Assembly (NCBI GenBank): GCA_038496675.1
Contig: CM076654.1
Coordinates: forward strand, 2,149,641 to 2,213,640
Direction: 5' to 3'
DNA from: Rachycentron canadum
Taxonomy: Eukaryota > Chordata > Actinopteri > Carangiformes > Rachycentridae
DNA length: 64,000 bases
A model generated the notes under the pieces. That model saw only the letters and a list, made by a program, of their open reading frames with translations. It was not told the DNA's origin and made no database searches. The position numbers and the translations under genes are program-made. This document shows positions 22,961 to 34,760 of the stretch, piece by piece. Within the stretch, counting starts at the first letter, position 1, and each line of letters opens with the position of its first letter.

Positions 22961-24879
22961 TCTACTTTTTATGGCTCTCAATCTGTTGTTGTTCCCAGCA
23001 ATTTTTAAATCTGTTAAAATTCACTGAATATCTTAATGTGCACGTTAAAAAGCAGGAAATATCAGTGAGTCTTTTACAAAGTGACTCCCGGGGTGCGACT
23101 TTTTGACTGGACATAAAAAAGACCGCAAGTCCAGTAAAGTGAAAGTGCATCAGCTCATACTCATCTTTTTTTTTTTTTTTTTTTACTACCTCAGCTTCTC
23201 CTTTTTATGCAGAAATTATACATCTTTCTTTAACAGTGCTGTAAAGGTTACACAGTCATTTAAGCAGCAGTTCAGACAGATTGATGTTTATGTCATTAAA
23301 GCAGCGAATGAAATGTGCCTCTGTCCTCTCTTACTCCAACATAAAGTAGAAATGAGCTTCATCCATTGATGACATTGGGGATACTTCAGAGTCAAAGTTA
23401 GAGAGGAAGGCGGTGCTTTTACCTGATAGTCTATAGTGGCGGTTACCAGCTGCTGCACTGCTTCTGCCACTTTGTCTGATGGTGTTGGGAACTGATATTA
23501 AAGCTAATTAAATTGCATTAAATTACAAACCACCATCACATTCCTCCTCAAAGATGGCACAGTGCTCTAAATTTGTAATTTCAATAATATAAAATACAAA
23601 AAAAAAAAAAAGAAAACTACTTAATGCCCAAACATACAGCAATAAATATCTGAGCTCCGTCAAGACCACACTGTTACATGTGACCACTTTATTCATTTAT
23701 GCAAGTGCAGTGGGTCGTGATGTGTTTAAAAAAAAAATCTGAATTGTGAAATTGAAGTTGAAATTGTTAAATCATTGTCTGGCATGAATCCCTCCAAATG
23801 TGTAAGGCTTTTTTAAAAATACCCTTATTGGAGTTAAAGCTGTGGTGCTCATTACTTTGACATAACGTTATAACGTTTATTATCACAGGAACCTGTAAAG
23901 TTTTCTCTAGCTGAGTTTTGATTACAGTTTTGTGCAAAATAGAAGTGATTTTTTTTTTTTTTTTTTTTAATAAATTTTTTTGTTGTTGTTTGTTTGAATT
24001 TAGACAGAATTATGATTGGTCCGTTTCCATTGAATCATGTCGTGCAAATTATGCTTTTGTGAAATATCCCTTTGATAAACAGGCTGAAAAACCAAATGTG
24101 AGCGTATACTTTTTTTTTTTTTTTTCAAAATACGCTTGCTTTTTTTAAAAATTTCCTTTGTTTTTATTTTCATATTTCACATTTGAATTTCTCATTTTCA
24201 TATTAAAAAATGTGAACCCAACCTACTAGCATCAGATTTTGCTGTCAGATTGGCATAAATTCACCATCTACGCTGCGGGTCTCTTTGCTGCTGAGGGCAA
24301 AAAGTGTGGCTTGTATTCACTATAATCAAAGATCTATTTGAGATGCTAATAAGAAGTAGTAATATATGTGCAGCTTCATTATTTTATTTTAATTTTGAAT
24401 TTTTTTGCAGTTGGTAAAGTTCTGAAAACTAAACTTATTACACTGAGTTGATTCCATATTTTTTTTTTCATTATTGTATCATAAAACAAAATAAATGAAC
24501 AATAATGTTGTTTTCACTGAATGGGCTTTTTCATTATACATATTTTAAATGTTATAATTGAGGACTGGAGGCAACAAATGACCGAGTACACATGGATTGC
24601 AGTTAATTGTTGGACAGATATACACAGCAGGCTGCAAGAATTAGTCACTTTCTTCTACTTTCATGGCAGTATGAATAGTAGGGACTAATTAGTGGTGAAA
24701 TGATACAGATATGGCTCCTTTTCTTCTGCGTGATTTACAACATTATTGCTCTTCTTTGTCTCTGTCCCCGAGAGGAACCCTTTGCAGATTACGCCTCTCG
24801 TCTCTGTCATTAGCGGGACACAAAAAAAAGTTCAGATAACGTTTAGGATTTCTTGTTAAACTAATTCGGTTGTGCTGCG
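22961..24879. other. No gene seen; several poly(T) tracts
   Basis: T19 at 23166-23184, T20 at 23949-23968 and a T run near 24110-24125, with AT-rich sequence between. No shared repeat family detected. Confidence 0.5.
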
Positions 24880-25210
24880 TCGCATTGAAAGGAGGATTGT
24901 CTGTGGCGTTAACACATGGCTAATTTTACAGCAGCTGAGTCTGCATTGGACCAAGCACACCGCCAAACCCATAAAACATCACCCAACAGTGATATCATAA
25001 TACTATTGTATTCACTCAGCCAGAACATCCCCCAATTGCTCTCATCACCATATGTGGCCATACTGCAGATAACTCTCCCTCTAAGATTCACCTTATCTGA
25101 TTATGTAGCAAGTGATCAGCAGAACAGAGGCTGCTCCTCAGATTTTCACATTATTCCTCCATGATTAATACAGACATAAACTTGTCCAGTTGAATCCCTG
25201 ACTTTAGCAT
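24880..25210. promoter_or_regulatory. Candidate conserved non-coding element
   Basis: Holds GGCTAATTTTACAGCAGCTG, CACCTTATCTGATTATG (GATA-like) and CCATGATTAATACAG. Overlapping 60- and 82-residue frames on opposite strands look like chance. Confidence 0.33.
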
Positions 25211-25724
25211 AATCAGCTTTCTGCAGATAGCTGGAGGCCCTCTCCCACCCCCACCCCTTCCGTTCCCCAGCTCCACCCTGTCCACCACCCCCATTACCCT
25301 CGATGACGTGTTTGTTTATTTAAATTTCAAAATATCATCTGTCCGTCCCTCCCCAAGAAGGAGAATAATCCGCAAGATGAAAATATGAGCTTATGCTGCG
25401 GAGTGAGCTAAGACGCTGCAGCCCGACCCCGATAACCCCCCCACGCACGTCGACCCAAAAACCACTAATAAATGTATGATATGTATTAACCGTCGCTGTT
25501 TGGTTTTGGTTTTTCCCTCTCGGATTTAAGGCTCAGACATCTGTAAACCACCTCGTTTAAAGTGCGTCAATATGCTCGGTGTTGTCTTTGGTGTCGTAAT
25601 CTTGGGGGAACAACATGAAATCAGATCAAAGTAGAGTTGGAAGGTGTTGAGCCTTCCTAACAAGAAGAAGAAGGTGGAACAGAGTCATTCTGTTTGTTGG
25701 ATTGTTATATCTAGACATTGATAT

Positions 25725-25880
25725 CTATTTATTTTTTTTTTATTTTATTTCTTTATTTGGATGCCCAGAATGGTCCCAGTCTTCCTTGGATCGACACATA
25801 AAAGCAGCCAAAAAAAATCAATCACTAAAATCACATTATATCAATAAAGCGGAGACCAATCAAACACAAAATAATTAGAA
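25725..25880 (-). mobile_element. Possible retroelement 3' end
   Basis: 'tttatttctttatttggatg' followed by 'cagtcttccttggatcgaca' resembles the reverse of fish LINE-type ends that read TTTATTTGGATCC...CCTGGGGTC. Diverged, with only the terminal part seen. Confidence 0.4.
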
Positions 25881-25904
25881 TGACATGTAAAACAATCAGA
25901 CTGC

Positions 25905-26345
25905 ACTCTGGGTGTGAAAAGTGAAGCCAACACTGAAGAGCCTTAAACCTACTTTCTCTCTAATGACCATCAGGGGGCGACTCCACTGGTTGTTAAAGAA
26001 GTCAGATTGTATTGAAGTCTATGGGAAAATGTCCCTACTTCTCCCTTGATTTATTAGCTCAGTAAACATTTTCCTAGTGAGTTCATGGTCTCAGTCTCTA
26101 GTTTCAAGTCTTCAATACAGCACGATGCTCATTTTTTTAAATTATGGTCCCATCTAGAGGAAAATAGATCATAAAGCAGGGGATGAATTAGGGGCCTCCA
26201 CCTTCTCCAAATATGGTTTCTTCTGGTTTCAAAAGAACGAAGATGGCTGATGGACAAAATACAAACTGGAGGCTTTAAAACTGCAGCTCACAGACCAACG
26301 GGTGACGTCACAGAGGGTTGACACAATGAGCACGACCAAATTTTC
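25905..26345 (+). mobile_element. Family E repeat, fullest copy
   Basis: Begins 'gtgaagccaacactgaagag', continues 'aatgaccatcagggggcgac' and 'gaagtctatgggaaaatgtc', then 'aaagcaggggatgaattagg' and 'ccaacgggtgacgtcac'. It serves as the reference for the shorter copies at 3275-3495 and 20105-20305. Non-coding. Confidence 0.75.
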
Positions 26346-27029
26346 TCTTGGTCGTTGAAATCAGCCCATGTTTTACTGGGTACTTGTATCATTGTAAAGA
26401 AAATGGAGTAAAAGCTTCAATGAAGAGGAAAAAAAGAGAAAAATAAGTTGAAGAAGAAGCTGGAAAACATTTGAACAAATAAGTTTACAAATATCAGAAT
26501 AATTAATGAACCCAATTAAAAGATGACTACTTCAACTACAGAGCTATTATTCCACTTTTTAATTTCTCTTTTCCTTTAAGTCCAACAAACAGTGGAATAA
26601 AAGTCAGTCAGCCTTCAGTAGTAAAAGAAATATGCACCAAAAGTTCAGACTTCTGCAGTGGCCCCATCTGTATCTGCATGTCCTATTATCCTCACATACA
26701 TTAGTGTTAACTCTATGCAGATTGGGCACAATATGCACAGCAGAATAAGTTGTAATTAGTAATATTACCATGCTGCTATTCAGCCATAAAGCACACTGGA
26801 GGCTAAATCTTGCCAGTGAAACTTCAACTACCACGCAAAAGCATAACAGCACAGAGAAAATGTTCTTATTTTTTTTCATAATAAAAGTAGTCTGCGCTGA
26901 GGGCCACTATGGCTGAGTGGTCGTGCAACCTGGAGAGCTTCGCTGAGAGGAGGCGAGGGAACACAGGCAGGGAGGCAGGGATATCAGCGCGATCTGCAAC
27001 ACTAGTCACGGCAGATGGACATATCACAA
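26346..27029. other. No gene seen
   Basis: AT-rich sequence. Overlapping minus-strand frames (26604-27222) show no domain and no codon pattern that persuades. Confidence 0.5.
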
Positions 27030-27235
27030 GGCCCGGCGCGAAGTTGCTATAACACATAATGTTGTTTGTGCCATGTTTCCAGTTCTCGACGCCGGGCAAC
27101 CGGCACAAAGGCCTGGATCCTGAACTGAAACAGCTTGACTCGGTGTAATGAAATTGCCTGGATCCCATGTGCATCCTCCTTTCTGCATCGCTGTATTGGA
27201 ACAATCGTGTTGCCAGACACAATAGGAAAAGCCCG
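27030..27235. promoter_or_regulatory. Candidate conserved non-coding element
   Basis: Repeat-free sequence with GTGTAATGAAATTG and TATTGGAACAATCG (SOX-like ACAAT). It is followed by T16 at 27269-27284. A 159-residue minus-strand frame overlapping it includes the translated homopolymer and was not accepted as a gene. Confidence 0.3.
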
Positions 27236-28899
27236 AGAGGATGTTGAAGATGCTTCTCAGTGCAGGCGTTTTTTTTTTTTTTTTATTAGAAGATTGCAAA
27301 TTAGATGCATTTTCCTTAGTTCGTTGTGGTGGAAGTAGTGGTAATACTTCGGTGAATAAAACCATGTTGACACTCATAGATACAATTTGGTGAATGCTGA
27401 TCTCTTTTGCAGCCCCTCCCCCCACCTGCTCAGCATGGAGCCGAGTTAAAATGATCCTCCCTATTGTCTGCTGACAGTCAAAATCCAACAAAGCAGGTTT
27501 CACCTACCATGAGATGAAAAGATTATGAGCTCAAACATCACTTTAGTTATGGGTCAATAGCTTAGGGTTTTAATCTGTTGGCCCCCCCAAACTGCACCAT
27601 CGTCATCATCATCATCAAGGGGAATCGGGACTTTGGCACAGATGTCTTTGGTTAATCTTTAGTGTGCAGAGAATCTATGCAAAAGGCCCAAGGGTGCAGA
27701 GATGTGAGAAACTTTCACTGACTAGCATCTTAAACTGTCACTGAGTCATGTGCGAGGCGATACAGAGAGTGAAGTGTGAAATGAACATGGACTTTGGATA
27801 TTAACCGCTAATATATCGCTTGGCGTGCAATCCTTTGTTTTCACTTGATGTCCTGGCTCCCATCTGTAGCAAGTTTGCAGTAAACAATTTGTCATAATAG
27901 TAATAATAAGACGGAGAAGATGAAGGATGGCTGTGATAATTACTCAAAAACATAAAATCAGCAATTAAAATATGTAAACAGGGCAGAGCGATAAAGTAAA
28001 GAGGTTAAAACAAAACTGATCTGTCAAAAACAAAAGTCCATAAAAACAAGAGCGGAGTGTGATGATGAATGTAACATGGTTCATCTGGAGTTAAAGCTCT
28101 TATTGTAACTGGGAGAGTGAAACAAGAGGAAAGTCACTGATGAAGGTTTAAAACACTAAAAACATAAGAAAAAACTGAAATTGAATTAGTGCTGTGGAAA
28201 AGAAGATGAATTTTACTCAGCCTGTATTTGTTCATGCTGATGATTCAATAATAAAATATTCAGAACAGGGGCTTGTTTAGGGCAGAACAGAAATAGATGT
28301 GTTTACTGAGTATTTGTTAATATTTTAGTTTTCTCAGCAGTTTTCGTTCTGTCTTAATGTTGTTAACGGTGTTTTGAATCAGTTGACCTCTAAATTTAGT
28401 TGTAATATTTAACTTTAACTCCAAGACCTTCTGTTTTGGAAATCAAACGTCCATTTCTGGACACACATGGCTCACTATAGGGAGGAAGTCTCTCATCAGG
28501 TCCAAATGAAATTCCATCACTGCAGTGTCTGCAACTCCCAAACAAAGAGGAATCATCGAGATTGAATGCATGGTGAACCAGATAATCCAATCTAAATACC
28601 ACATTGGACAGATATTACAGAACAGATTTAAGACTCTATGAAGTATGAGCTTCCTTTAAGGTCAAAAGTCAATTAGGATCATGTTTTTAATATTGTATTT
28701 AATGTAGAATTAAGGAGGAGAGAAGAAAATCTGCGCTGGTGAAACAAACACAACCGTAAAAACAAATGTATCACACACAGGAAAGTACAAAGCCAAACAG
28801 TATAAAGCAAGGAAGAGCTGATGTTATGGGAATCAACAAATGAATGTGACATATTTCAACCATGAAAGCTTGGTTCACGGTCCACAATCTTTATCTATC
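27236..28899. other. No gene seen
   Basis: A TCATCATC run near 27602-27617 and AT-rich sequence. No dispersed family found. Confidence 0.5.
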
Positions 28900-29312
28900 A
28901 ATCGGTTTCCTAAACATCTCACTGTAGTTTTCCATCTTCTCTCAGGCTTCTCTCTGAAGCTCTAGTAACAACAGTTCAGTCAGCCAATCAGAAGAGAGGA
29001 TCTGAGCCTCTCCTCTGATTAAATATCTGATAGAAATATGGCAGATTTCAGGTAAATACTCAAAAAGACAAACCAGGTTGGATGGTGGGTCCAGGTGGGC
29101 GGGGCTTGGCTTGATGGTGATGACTGCTGTGTTGTGACATCACAAAGTTCCTGAAGTCCTGACGGCTGGTTTTAAGGCTCAGTTTCTGAATCCAGGCTGT
29201 GAGCGTTTCTCTGTGACTGAGACCTTTTATACTTTCACTGGATTAATATAGAACCTAGACCTGCTTTATAATCAAAGACCACATGGAGGTCGACCTTTAG
29301 ACCGTATGGACC
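28900..29312 (+). mobile_element. Family A MITE, copy 2
   Basis: Most complete plus-strand copy. It has the CCAAT arm at 28971 (cagtcagccaat), 'ggatggtgggtccaggtggg', 'gtgacatcacaaagtt', 'cctgacggctggttttaagg' and 'ctgctttataatcaaagacc'. It ends at 'gtatggacctttcaa', the inverted form of the TTAAAGGTCC end. Part of the right CCAAT arm is deleted. Confidence 0.75.
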
Positions 29313-29330
29313 TTTCAAACCTCACATATT

Positions 29331-29347
29331 GTGTGTGTGTGTGTGTG
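29331..29347. repeat. (GT)8 microsatellite
   Basis: Short GT run 20 bases after the family A end. Confidence 0.9.
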
Positions 29348-30257
29348 GCATTTACAGCCATTATATAAAAGACCTACATACCCTTCAAATCATATTCATG
29401 ACATGAAACACTGTAAAGTACATTCTGCAACACTGGAGTGTTGAGCTCTGCATTAAAAACAGCTGCTTTGGTAAGTGTCAAGCTAATGTCAAAAAATAAC
29501 TTGACCCTTAATATGTTGAGCAGTGGCGAGATCCACAGTCAGAAAATTAAAAACGCCCCACTGTGATTGATGTGGGACAGGAGTGAAGGTCCAGACCTCC
29601 GAGTATCTTTGACTGTGTCGCCTGCGAGGAGAGAGTGATCCTTTGCGTGACGATTAAACTTTGAAGTGTAAGGCCACATTACCTTTTCTTCCGGTGATTT
29701 ATCACCCTGTTCCCTTGACTGTGTCCGGGGGCTTCAGAGACGTGGGCGTGATTTATCGCTTCTGATACATTGAAGTACTTGAGCAAACATTGTGGGAAGT
29801 TTCATTAACTATCCCGAAAGCTAGAACAAAAATGATACCTGTGAAGTGAAGTTCTGCTGCACTTTGTGTGTAAATATTTCAGACAGGCCAAGGGCAAAGG
29901 TACTTTCAGGTCAGTTTGGATCTAAGTTACTCTTATAATGGGAGCGGATTTTTGATTATTGCTTCTTGCAGGGGACATAGTGTCTCTTCAAGAAATCTCA
30001 ACCAGTTTTTCAGTCTTCTATTGAACCATGACATAGATTTAGTTCCCCCCCCCACCAACTGAAAAAGGTCAGATGTAATTTTTGTGATACTTTTGCTTGA
30101 ATCTGTCTCGAGACCAGATGTGTGAAGTATGCAAATCCAAATCACATGGGGACGTTCACATGCTTTAATATGGTTCTAAAAACAGTTCCTCACAAATCTG
30201 GTAGAAAAGACTTAGAAAAGGCTAAAGTGCCTCCATGCACCGTGATCTCACCTGCAT
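29348..30257. other. No gene seen
   Basis: A repeat-poor piece around 29580-29830 (TTCCGGTGATTTATCACC and GGGCGTGATTTATCGC) could be regulatory. Nothing else is distinctive. Confidence 0.4.
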
Positions 30258-30525
30258 CACTTAAGAATTTAAAGGAGCTTTGCAAGTTTTGCTATTGCTA
30301 CACAGCTAGCGTTAGCATTGACAGCTGTTTACTTAGCAGTTTAGAAGAAACGTGAGTTTGGCATCAAACTTCTTCCCTTTACTCACCAAGAGCCATCTCC
30401 AGCTGTGAAAAGCAAAGACAAAAACTCTGGTCTCTATCACTGCTTTTCTTCTACTGAAGTTAGCATGCTAAGGAGCTAGCTCCTGCCCATCAGCAACAGA
30501 GAAACCTGTGAAATATTTAATTTGG
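30258..30525 (+). mobile_element. Family D MITE, copy 3 (right end missing)
   Basis: Left end 'aaaggagctttgcaagtttt' followed by 'gctattgctacacagctagc', 'gttagcattgacagctg' and 'gttagcatgctaaggagcta'. The right inverted repeat is absent, so the copy is truncated. Confidence 0.72.
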
Positions 30526-31189
30526 TGGCTCTGTCCCCAGCAGTAGTTTGTTTGAGTGCCTATTTTCCATCATCTGATGGTCGATGTGACAGCAAAGGCA
30601 CAAACACTCATGGGTGATTTTGGAAGGTAATGTTGTTCTTTACTTAAAGGACCACTTACTTATGTATCTTGACTGAAGTGAGACAATCTTACATTGAAAA
30701 ATATTTTACTTGTTTTGAGGGTAAATAGATTAATATCTAATTCTATGTAAAGCTGGATTTATACTGTTAAATACATAAACATGGTTATCTTGGTGAATCT
30801 AAACAGAAAAAATGTTGGTAACTGTAGACGAGCCGATCGACACGCCTCTAAAATCCAGCATCGACTTGTGTGGACTTGTATAACAAGCAAATGTTAGATA
30901 AGTTGTACAGCACAAAAAGTACGTGGGAAACAGAAGAAACATGTTTTAACATCACCCCCAACTGAAAAAGCCTTTTGTCTCATAAAAACGCTTCCTTGCT
31001 TTCACTCTCAACTATTGATTATCTGACTTTCACGATCAACCTGGTGTCACAATGATAACTGTGATGAAGCTCCTGAATTTTTAAATTCAGTACATTGTTG
31101 TTCATCATCTGCTGCTTTAAATCTGCAACATAATAGTGGCCTCAAACCGAGACGAAGCCTTCTTTCCACTGGCCCCCCAACTTGACAGA
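30526..31189. other. No gene seen
   Basis: Mixed AT-rich sequence with no recognised element. Confidence 0.5.
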
Positions 31190-31590
31190 AGCCATTTTAC
31201 ATTCAGCAAAGTAAATCCATCTCAGCAGCCTGACGTTGGTTGAAGTGATATATCACATTAGCGTCATGGGGGTTTTAATTAACGCTAAAAACAAAAGGCA
31301 TTTGCTGCTGCTCACTCTGACAGCGCAGATATGAAAAGGGAAGTGTCTGTCCATATGAGGTACCTTACCACGGCCTGTAATTCAGCTCAGGGATATTTGT
31401 CGGACAGCGCGCGGCTGGTGCGGCGCTCAGTGTGGAAAAACAGCAGCCATTAATTCCATCATTAACATTCCTTTTGTGCTGCAACCGCCAGCACAGAAGG
31501 CTTCTTAATTAAATCAGCAAGGAGTGCAGCAACAGTCGCCATAAGGCGTTTGTTTGCCTATACATTTGTGCCTGCGGCCGCGTCCGTCCA
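31190..31590. promoter_or_regulatory. Candidate conserved non-coding element
   Basis: Contains GGGTTTTAATTAACGC, CAGCCATTAATTCCATCATT and CTTCTTAATTAAATCAGC, with a GC-rich centre (GGACAGCGCGCGGCTGG). No simple repeats over 400 bp. One of the stronger texture candidates. Confidence 0.38.
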
Positions 31591-31739
31591 GGCACGAAGT
31601 CATGGGGTTGTGGGGCATATTTTTGCATTAAGCTCAAGGAAGGAACAGCTCCTCCTCATCACAACCAATCTGAGCACGGCTGCTTGTTTACTGTGTGATT
31701 CTTTGTGAGCCTAAGTCTCTGGAGCTGAGCTGCCGGCTT

Positions 31740-32107
31740 GTGTGCGTGTGTGTGTGTGTTTGTTTGTGTGGCAAATAACTTCTCTGGTACCCGACCAGAC
31801 CTTTTTTTTTTTTTTTTTTATTTAGCAATGTTTAATTTTTACAGTGTAAATCTAATTCAATAAGAGTATAACTATAAATTTCTTTATATAGACCATACAT
31901 ATAGTAAAACTATAAAGAAATAATAAAGTAAAAGCAAAACTGGTGCAAGTAAAATAGTGATCTTCGAAACTGATGCTCATTACTTGTGTCACTCCTTGGT
32001 CAGATGTTAGATTTTAGAGAAGAATTAACTATATTTAACACTTAAGATGTACTTTTGATATGATCAGATGTATGTACATTATTTTGTGCACCTCTGGTCT
32101 GTTTTTC

Positions 32108-32132
<25 letters not shown>
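31740..32132. repeat. TG-rich run and two poly(T) tracts
   Basis: Imperfect TG run at about 31740-31770, T18 at 31802-31819 and T25 at 32108-32132, with AT-rich sequence between. Confidence 0.9.
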
Positions 32133-32138
<6 letters not shown>

Positions 32139-32539
32139 GGGGCCCTGGAGTGATAACACTGTTGGTAAAGGCCACTTCCTGTTTCATCATGACAGTGACC
32201 TCATGCATGAACCCGTGACCTTGTGAATTAATGCCTTCCCTAAAGGAGTGAAAGCTGTTTGTAGCAGATGAATAAATGAGCATTTGAAATCAGATTTGCA
32301 GCGATCACACATGGGTGTAACATTTGGGTGTCCACATCCTTTTGGCATGAAGTGTGTTGTCATACATGTGTAAGCAGATAAAGAGAATAATGGTTTGTAG
32401 AGTTTATACCCATGACATTAATGAAACACATCCATTGCTTCTTATATTAGATAGTTTCTTTTGTGTTTGTGTGTCATTGTAATTTACAGCCCTTGTTGAT
32501 CATCATCATGTTTTTTGTATTATTTTTTGGGATCTTTTA

Positions 32540-32690
32540 TATATTTTTTTGAAACAGGAGAGAGGAGAGCATTGACACTCAGCAAACAGTCCATCCGGTC
32601 AGTAGTCGAACTGGCAACCCCCCACCCAGGGCCCAGAATACCCACATGGCACACGCTCCAACCACTCATCCACCAGAGCGCCCTCATGGT
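32540..32690 (-). mobile_element. tRNA-derived SINE fragment
   Basis: On the minus strand it reads 'gggcgctctggtggatgagt' with an A-box-like TGGATGAGTGG (complement at 32661-32674), then a B-box-like AGTTCGACTAC (complement at 32602-32612), spaced as in tRNA-derived promoters. An A-rich end follows at about 32545. The last B-box base is off consensus. Short frames across it are by-products. Confidence 0.6.
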
Positions 32691-33144
32691 CTTGTTTTTT
32701 AACTGTACTGTGTGCGCACACAAATATTTTGTAAACGTGTCCTCCATTTTAATGGTTTTGAACCATGAAGCTAAAACACCATAAACCTCCTCTGTACATT
32801 TATTTTACTGGTTCTGTTGTCTCCATCCCCCCCCTCTTCATACATTAGTGAGTAAAGTCCTTTGCCTGTTGTAGCATTCACACCCACTTGCAGTCGCCAC
32901 GTACGTTTTACCCGTGCGTGCTCGCAGACGCGCATGCCTGCACACATGCTGCTGCATCTGTGTGTATCATATGTGCATGTGCGCTCTGACAGAGCGGCAT
33001 GAGCACGGAAGGATTTCCCCAGCGTCCCAGGTGCCGGAGTGTGTGTGTGCAGTGAAGGGTGAGGACCATCTGCCAGGGCTGGGTGAAATCGGTGCAACAT
33101 GCAGGTGCTGAGGTATTTACCCCAGCACGCAAGGTAAAGGGGGG

Positions 33145-33213
33145 AAAAAAAAAAAAAAAAAAAAAAAAAAAAACAAAGCAAGGGGTGGTGGAGGAAAGGG
33201 AGGGGGAGGGGTC
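33145..33213. repeat. Poly(A) 29 nt followed by G-rich tract
   Basis: A29 at 33145-33173, then GGGG...GGG...GGGGG...GGGG between 33182 and 33211, a possible G-quadruplex sequence. T18 lies at 33301-33318. Confidence 0.92.
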
Positions 33214-33510
33214 ATGACCCACAGAGAGCAGGGTGTTTGGCCTAGAAATTTCAGACCTCATGGTCAAGTGCTGCATGCATAATTTAAAGGTCTGTCACAC
33301 TTTTTTTTTTTTTTTTTTCTCTTTGAGGTTGACCATGAAATAAAGTGTTTGAAAGTACTGACCAACAACATCTCCATGAAATAAATGTCTATCACTGATG
33401 GAAACAAATGGAACAAGTGCATAAAATGTGCGTTTACACGACAGCTTTCTCAGGGAAACATCCAACCATCAGCTTCAAATGCATATTAACACAGAAAAAT
33501 ATGTACGCAG

Positions 33511-34057
33511 TGCATGGTCAAAAGTATCTGGACATGTAAATAGCCTCGACATTTCAACAGTCATTCAAAGATCTGCAGTTTTCAGATATTCCACGTTAGC
33601 TGTGCGCAATATCCCTAGCCATTTTAAATTGTGCGCACTTTGGTGGGTCTCGTGCTCAACCAAAGACAACCTGCAGATCCCCTGTTGGTGTTTGTTGAGC
33701 ATCTATAGGCCTCCACGGTTCCTCCACAGCCAACCATGGTTTTCAGCAGCTACAGTTTACATTAGCACAGGAGGCCTCAGAAGCCTTGACAAGGTTCATG
33801 ACTGATAGTGGGTGGCATTTTCCACTTCATCTCAAAGGCCTTGGGGCAGGCCAGTCAGGTTCTTCTACACCAAACTGAGCAGACATACCATTTCCTTATG
33901 AACTGGCCTTAATGAACCAGAGAAATCCATTTTGCCACAATATTAGAAGGACTATATTGTCTAAAATATCCCTGGATGCTTTGGCTCTAAAATTTTGCAT
34001 TAGTGATCTAAAGAACTCAACAAAACCTCGAAAGAAGAAATGTCCACTTTTGGCCCT
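33511..34057 (-). mobile_element. Tc1/mariner-like transposon remnant
   Basis: Ends are inverted: 'ggtcaaaagtatctggacat' near 33516 and, at 34041-34055, the complement reading 'ggccaaaagtggaca'. On the minus strand around 33836-33880 one frame reads FGVEEPDWPAP, resembling the W-P-x-Q-S-P-D-L-N-P block of Tc1 transposases, but the frame then ends. Most of the transposase is deleted at about 550 bp total. I take it as a fossil, internally deleted Tc1-like copy with no activity. Confidence 0.65.
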
Positions 34058-34479
34058 TTTGTATTAGTAATTTTGCCCAGTTGTATTATATTTTAACTGT
34101 TTGTTATAATTCTTCTAATCTGCATTGATTAAATTTACTACTGTTTGTTTTGTCCATCATTTTATCCATAAATATGAGCTAAACCTAAACCCTATAAATC
34201 CAGCCTCCAGATCCAGATCATTCATCAAAGTGGAAGCCACAGTTTACATGTCTAGTCCAGCACAGAGCAACAGCACACCAACGTTATGCCATCAATATAT
34301 ATAACACATGCTCATAACATAAACCAATTAATTCTGCTTCCATTATTTATGATCTGCCTCAGTCAGTGAGGACACTGGGACGTTGAAATACACACAGCTT
34401 AGAGCCCTCCAGTCTGCCATACATAATTCTTTCTGATGAATTGTTGTACAGATGTTTGCATGTTCTGTCTGCAGACTGC
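34058..34479. other. No gene seen
   Basis: AT-rich sequence between the Tc1 remnant and a candidate regulatory block. Confidence 0.5.
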
Positions 34480-34760
34480 AGCACACGCGCTCGACAAAAC
34501 CAACTCTCTGTAATCCTGCATGGATGGAGGGCGGGTGGATAAAATTAAACAGATATGCTTATCTAAACTATTTATTAAAGAACCATATCTGAGATATAAT
34601 CCTAATATGTTATCAAGAGCCGGGGGGATTTCGGACGTACGTGCACTGCAGAAATCCAGGTGTACCGGGTCGTAAATCGGGGGATTAGCAGAAAGGTTAT
34701 TGTAATTTTTTAAATAACACAAAAGCAGATTTCATTATTAAAAGGCTGAACGGGCCATCT
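34480..34760. promoter_or_regulatory. Candidate conserved non-coding element
   Basis: Contains GGATAAAATTAAACAGATAT, GCTTATCTAAAC (GATA-like) and CATTATTAAAAGG in a repeat-free block. A 107-residue minus-strand frame covers it but has no protein-like features. Confidence 0.36.

Noticed and set aside
27024..27503. 159-codon minus-strand open frame, the longest in the window
   Set aside because: It includes a translated homopolymer (run of lysines), has no recognisable domain or splice context, and frames of this length are expected by chance in 64 kb.
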